From an uncultured Burkholderiales bacterium (lineage in GTDB: Bacteria; Pseudomonadota; Gammaproteobacteria; Burkholderiales; Burkholderiaceae_C), in assembly GCA_903886485.1 (NCBI GenBank), contig CAISMH010000012.1:1-64000 (forward strand): a stretch of DNA of 64,000 nucleotides, in the 5' to 3' direction. Below, piece after piece: positions 63,467 to 64,000 of the stretch. Position 1 is the first letter of the stretch; every line of letters begins with the position of its first letter. The notes under the pieces are model-generated. The model did not search any database. It was not told where the DNA came from and saw nothing but the letters and a program-made list of their open reading frames with translations. The position numbers were made by a program, and so were the translations under genes.

Positions 63467-63753
63467 CTCGCCACCTTCTTTCCAACGATGCGGCTGAAGA
63501 CTTGACGCAGTTGGTAGATTTTTTATTGGCCAAACACCCCGCAGATGCCATCGCCACGGTTGACTTGGTGGTCAATGCCCTCCAAATTCTGAATGACCAT
63601 CCACTGATCGGGCGCTCCGTGGAGCAAGGGCTTCGCGAACTGGTCATTTCAAGAGGAAAAACAGGCTACTTGGCTTTGTATGACTATGACGAAGCCACAG
63701 ACTTAGTCGTCGTACTTGCCATTCGGCATCAACGCGAGCGCGGTTATCACTAA
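63463..63753 (+). CDS. ParE/RelE-superfamily toxin
   Basis: A 96-residue toxin with AAEDLTQLVDFLLAKHPADA, LNDHPLIGRSVEQGLRELVI and TGYLALYDYDEATDLVVVLAIRHQRERGYH, the typical ParE/RelE pattern. The final strand with AIRHQRE is the family signature. ParE members inhibit gyrase, RelE members cleave mRNA; the C-terminus looks more ParE-like, not decisive. Its stop codon is part of the terminator stem at 63751-63774. Confidence 0.88.
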   Translation: MTRHLLSNDAAEDLTQLVDFLLAKHPADAIATVDLVVNALQILNDHPLIGRSVEQGLRELVISRGKTGYLALYDYDEATDLVVVLAIRHQRERGYH

Positions 63754-63774
63754 CGCTATTGCGCGTTATTTTTT
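63751..63774 (+). terminator. Rho-independent terminator of the parD-parE module
   Basis: TAACGC (63751-63756), loop TATTGC, GCGTTA (63763-63768) form a perfect 6-bp stem followed by six T. The stem's 5' arm contains the parE stop codon and the 3' arm the ygiQ stop codon of the opposite strand. Confidence 0.75.
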
Positions 63775-64000
63775 CTTGCGCGGTGGCAAACCCGTGTGCT
63801 GCGTGAGCAAACGCCCCTTCATCACCCCAGTGCTGTTCTTGCGACGCGCACTGGTGTAGCCACCATCGGTTTGCGGCTGGAAGGTGGGGATCAAATGCTG
63901 CTTGCCATTGCCAATGAGGTCGGCACGACCCATGGCTTTCAAGGCTTCACGCAAGAGTGGCCAGTTGTTGGCATCGTGATAGCGCAAAAAGGCTTTGTGC
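63766..64000 (-). CDS. ygiQ: YgiQ-family radical SAM protein, C-terminal end (5' part outside window)
   Basis: Only the last 77 or so residues are in the window; the frame is open through base 64000, reading HKAFLRYHDANNWPLLREAL at the edge, so the ATG at 63987 is internal. ALKAMGRADLIGNGKQHLIP and SARRKNSTGVMKGRL match the C-terminal region of YgiQ radical SAM proteins. The radical SAM CxxxCxxC motif would lie outside. Function unknown. Convergent with the parE toxin. Confidence 0.85.
   Translation of the reverse strand, partial: HKAFLRYHDANNWPLLREALKAMGRADLIGNGKQHLIPTFQPQTDGGYTSARRKNSTGVMKGRLLTQHTGLPPRKKK

Overview
The window reads as chromosomal DNA of a betaproteobacterium of the order Burkholderiales, most likely family Comamonadaceae (Limnohabitans, Rhodoferax or Curvibacter type). 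This is inferred from protein families and gene order: smc-zipA-ligA, smpB / ratA-rnfH-DUF6352-guaB-guaA, mltG-tmk-holB-tatD, dapC-dapD-dapE, a second IF-1 gene with a basic tail, and a TadA fused to a hydrolase-like domain. Genes are tightly packed, many same-strand neighbours overlap by 4 bp (ATGA or GTGA), and no stretch above about 205 bases lacks a gene. I see no rRNA, tRNA, CRISPR array, insertion sequence or prophage.

Layout. 1-2577: C-terminal part of a large repetitive filamentous-haemagglutinin-like adhesin, cut by the window edge. 2621-3966: two overlapping membrane-associated genes, the second HTTM-like. 3985-7791 (minus): ABC-F ATPase, prmB and an orphan GSU2403-type nucleotidyltransferase. 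7914-11175 (minus): dapC-dapD-dapE, succinylase branch of lysine and peptidoglycan precursor synthesis. 11217-19162 (plus): a lone HPt protein, then smc-zipA-ligA-def (chromosome segregation, division, ligation, N-terminal processing). 19167-22587 (minus): map-glnD. 22708-28191 (plus): a brnT-brnA toxin-antitoxin pair, purL, and a copG-vapC pair. 28180-33783 (minus): rlhA, then an apparent five-gene operon selO-msrB-yciB-bolA-ppiC ending in a strong terminator. 33903-40572 (plus): beta-oxidation cluster (acyl-CoA ligase, hydratase/dehydrogenase, thiolase, thioesterase) and an exported alpha/beta hydrolase. 40637-43021: tex. 43078-43712 (minus): AbrB-type antitoxin and PIN toxin. 43917-48136 (plus): small metabolic and unknown genes (patatin, DUF1330, nitrobindin-like, esterase, GNAT, beta-barrel-like protein). 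48159-49112 (minus): ygfZ. 49165-53332 (plus): mltG-tmk-holB-tatD and an ankyrin gene. 53427-57395 (minus): infA, VOC protein, PaiB-like, tadA fusion, methyltransferase, ldcA. 57493-62562 (minus): ratA-rnfH-DUF6352-guaB-guaA. 62610-63753 (plus): smpB and a parD-parE pair. The last bases hold the C-terminus of a YgiQ-type radical SAM protein (minus).

Three features stand out. First, four complete type II toxin-antitoxin modules of four different types sit singly between housekeeping genes; three have an inverted repeat at a promoter-like position just upstream of the antitoxin. Second, at least six genes on the minus strand (dapC, map, rlhA, selO, ygfZ, ldcA) have a GATAAT or GACAAT hexamer 6-7 bases before the ATG, as expected of leaderless transcripts. 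Third, TadA carries a C-terminal haloalkane-dehalogenase-like domain that has lost its nucleophile region.
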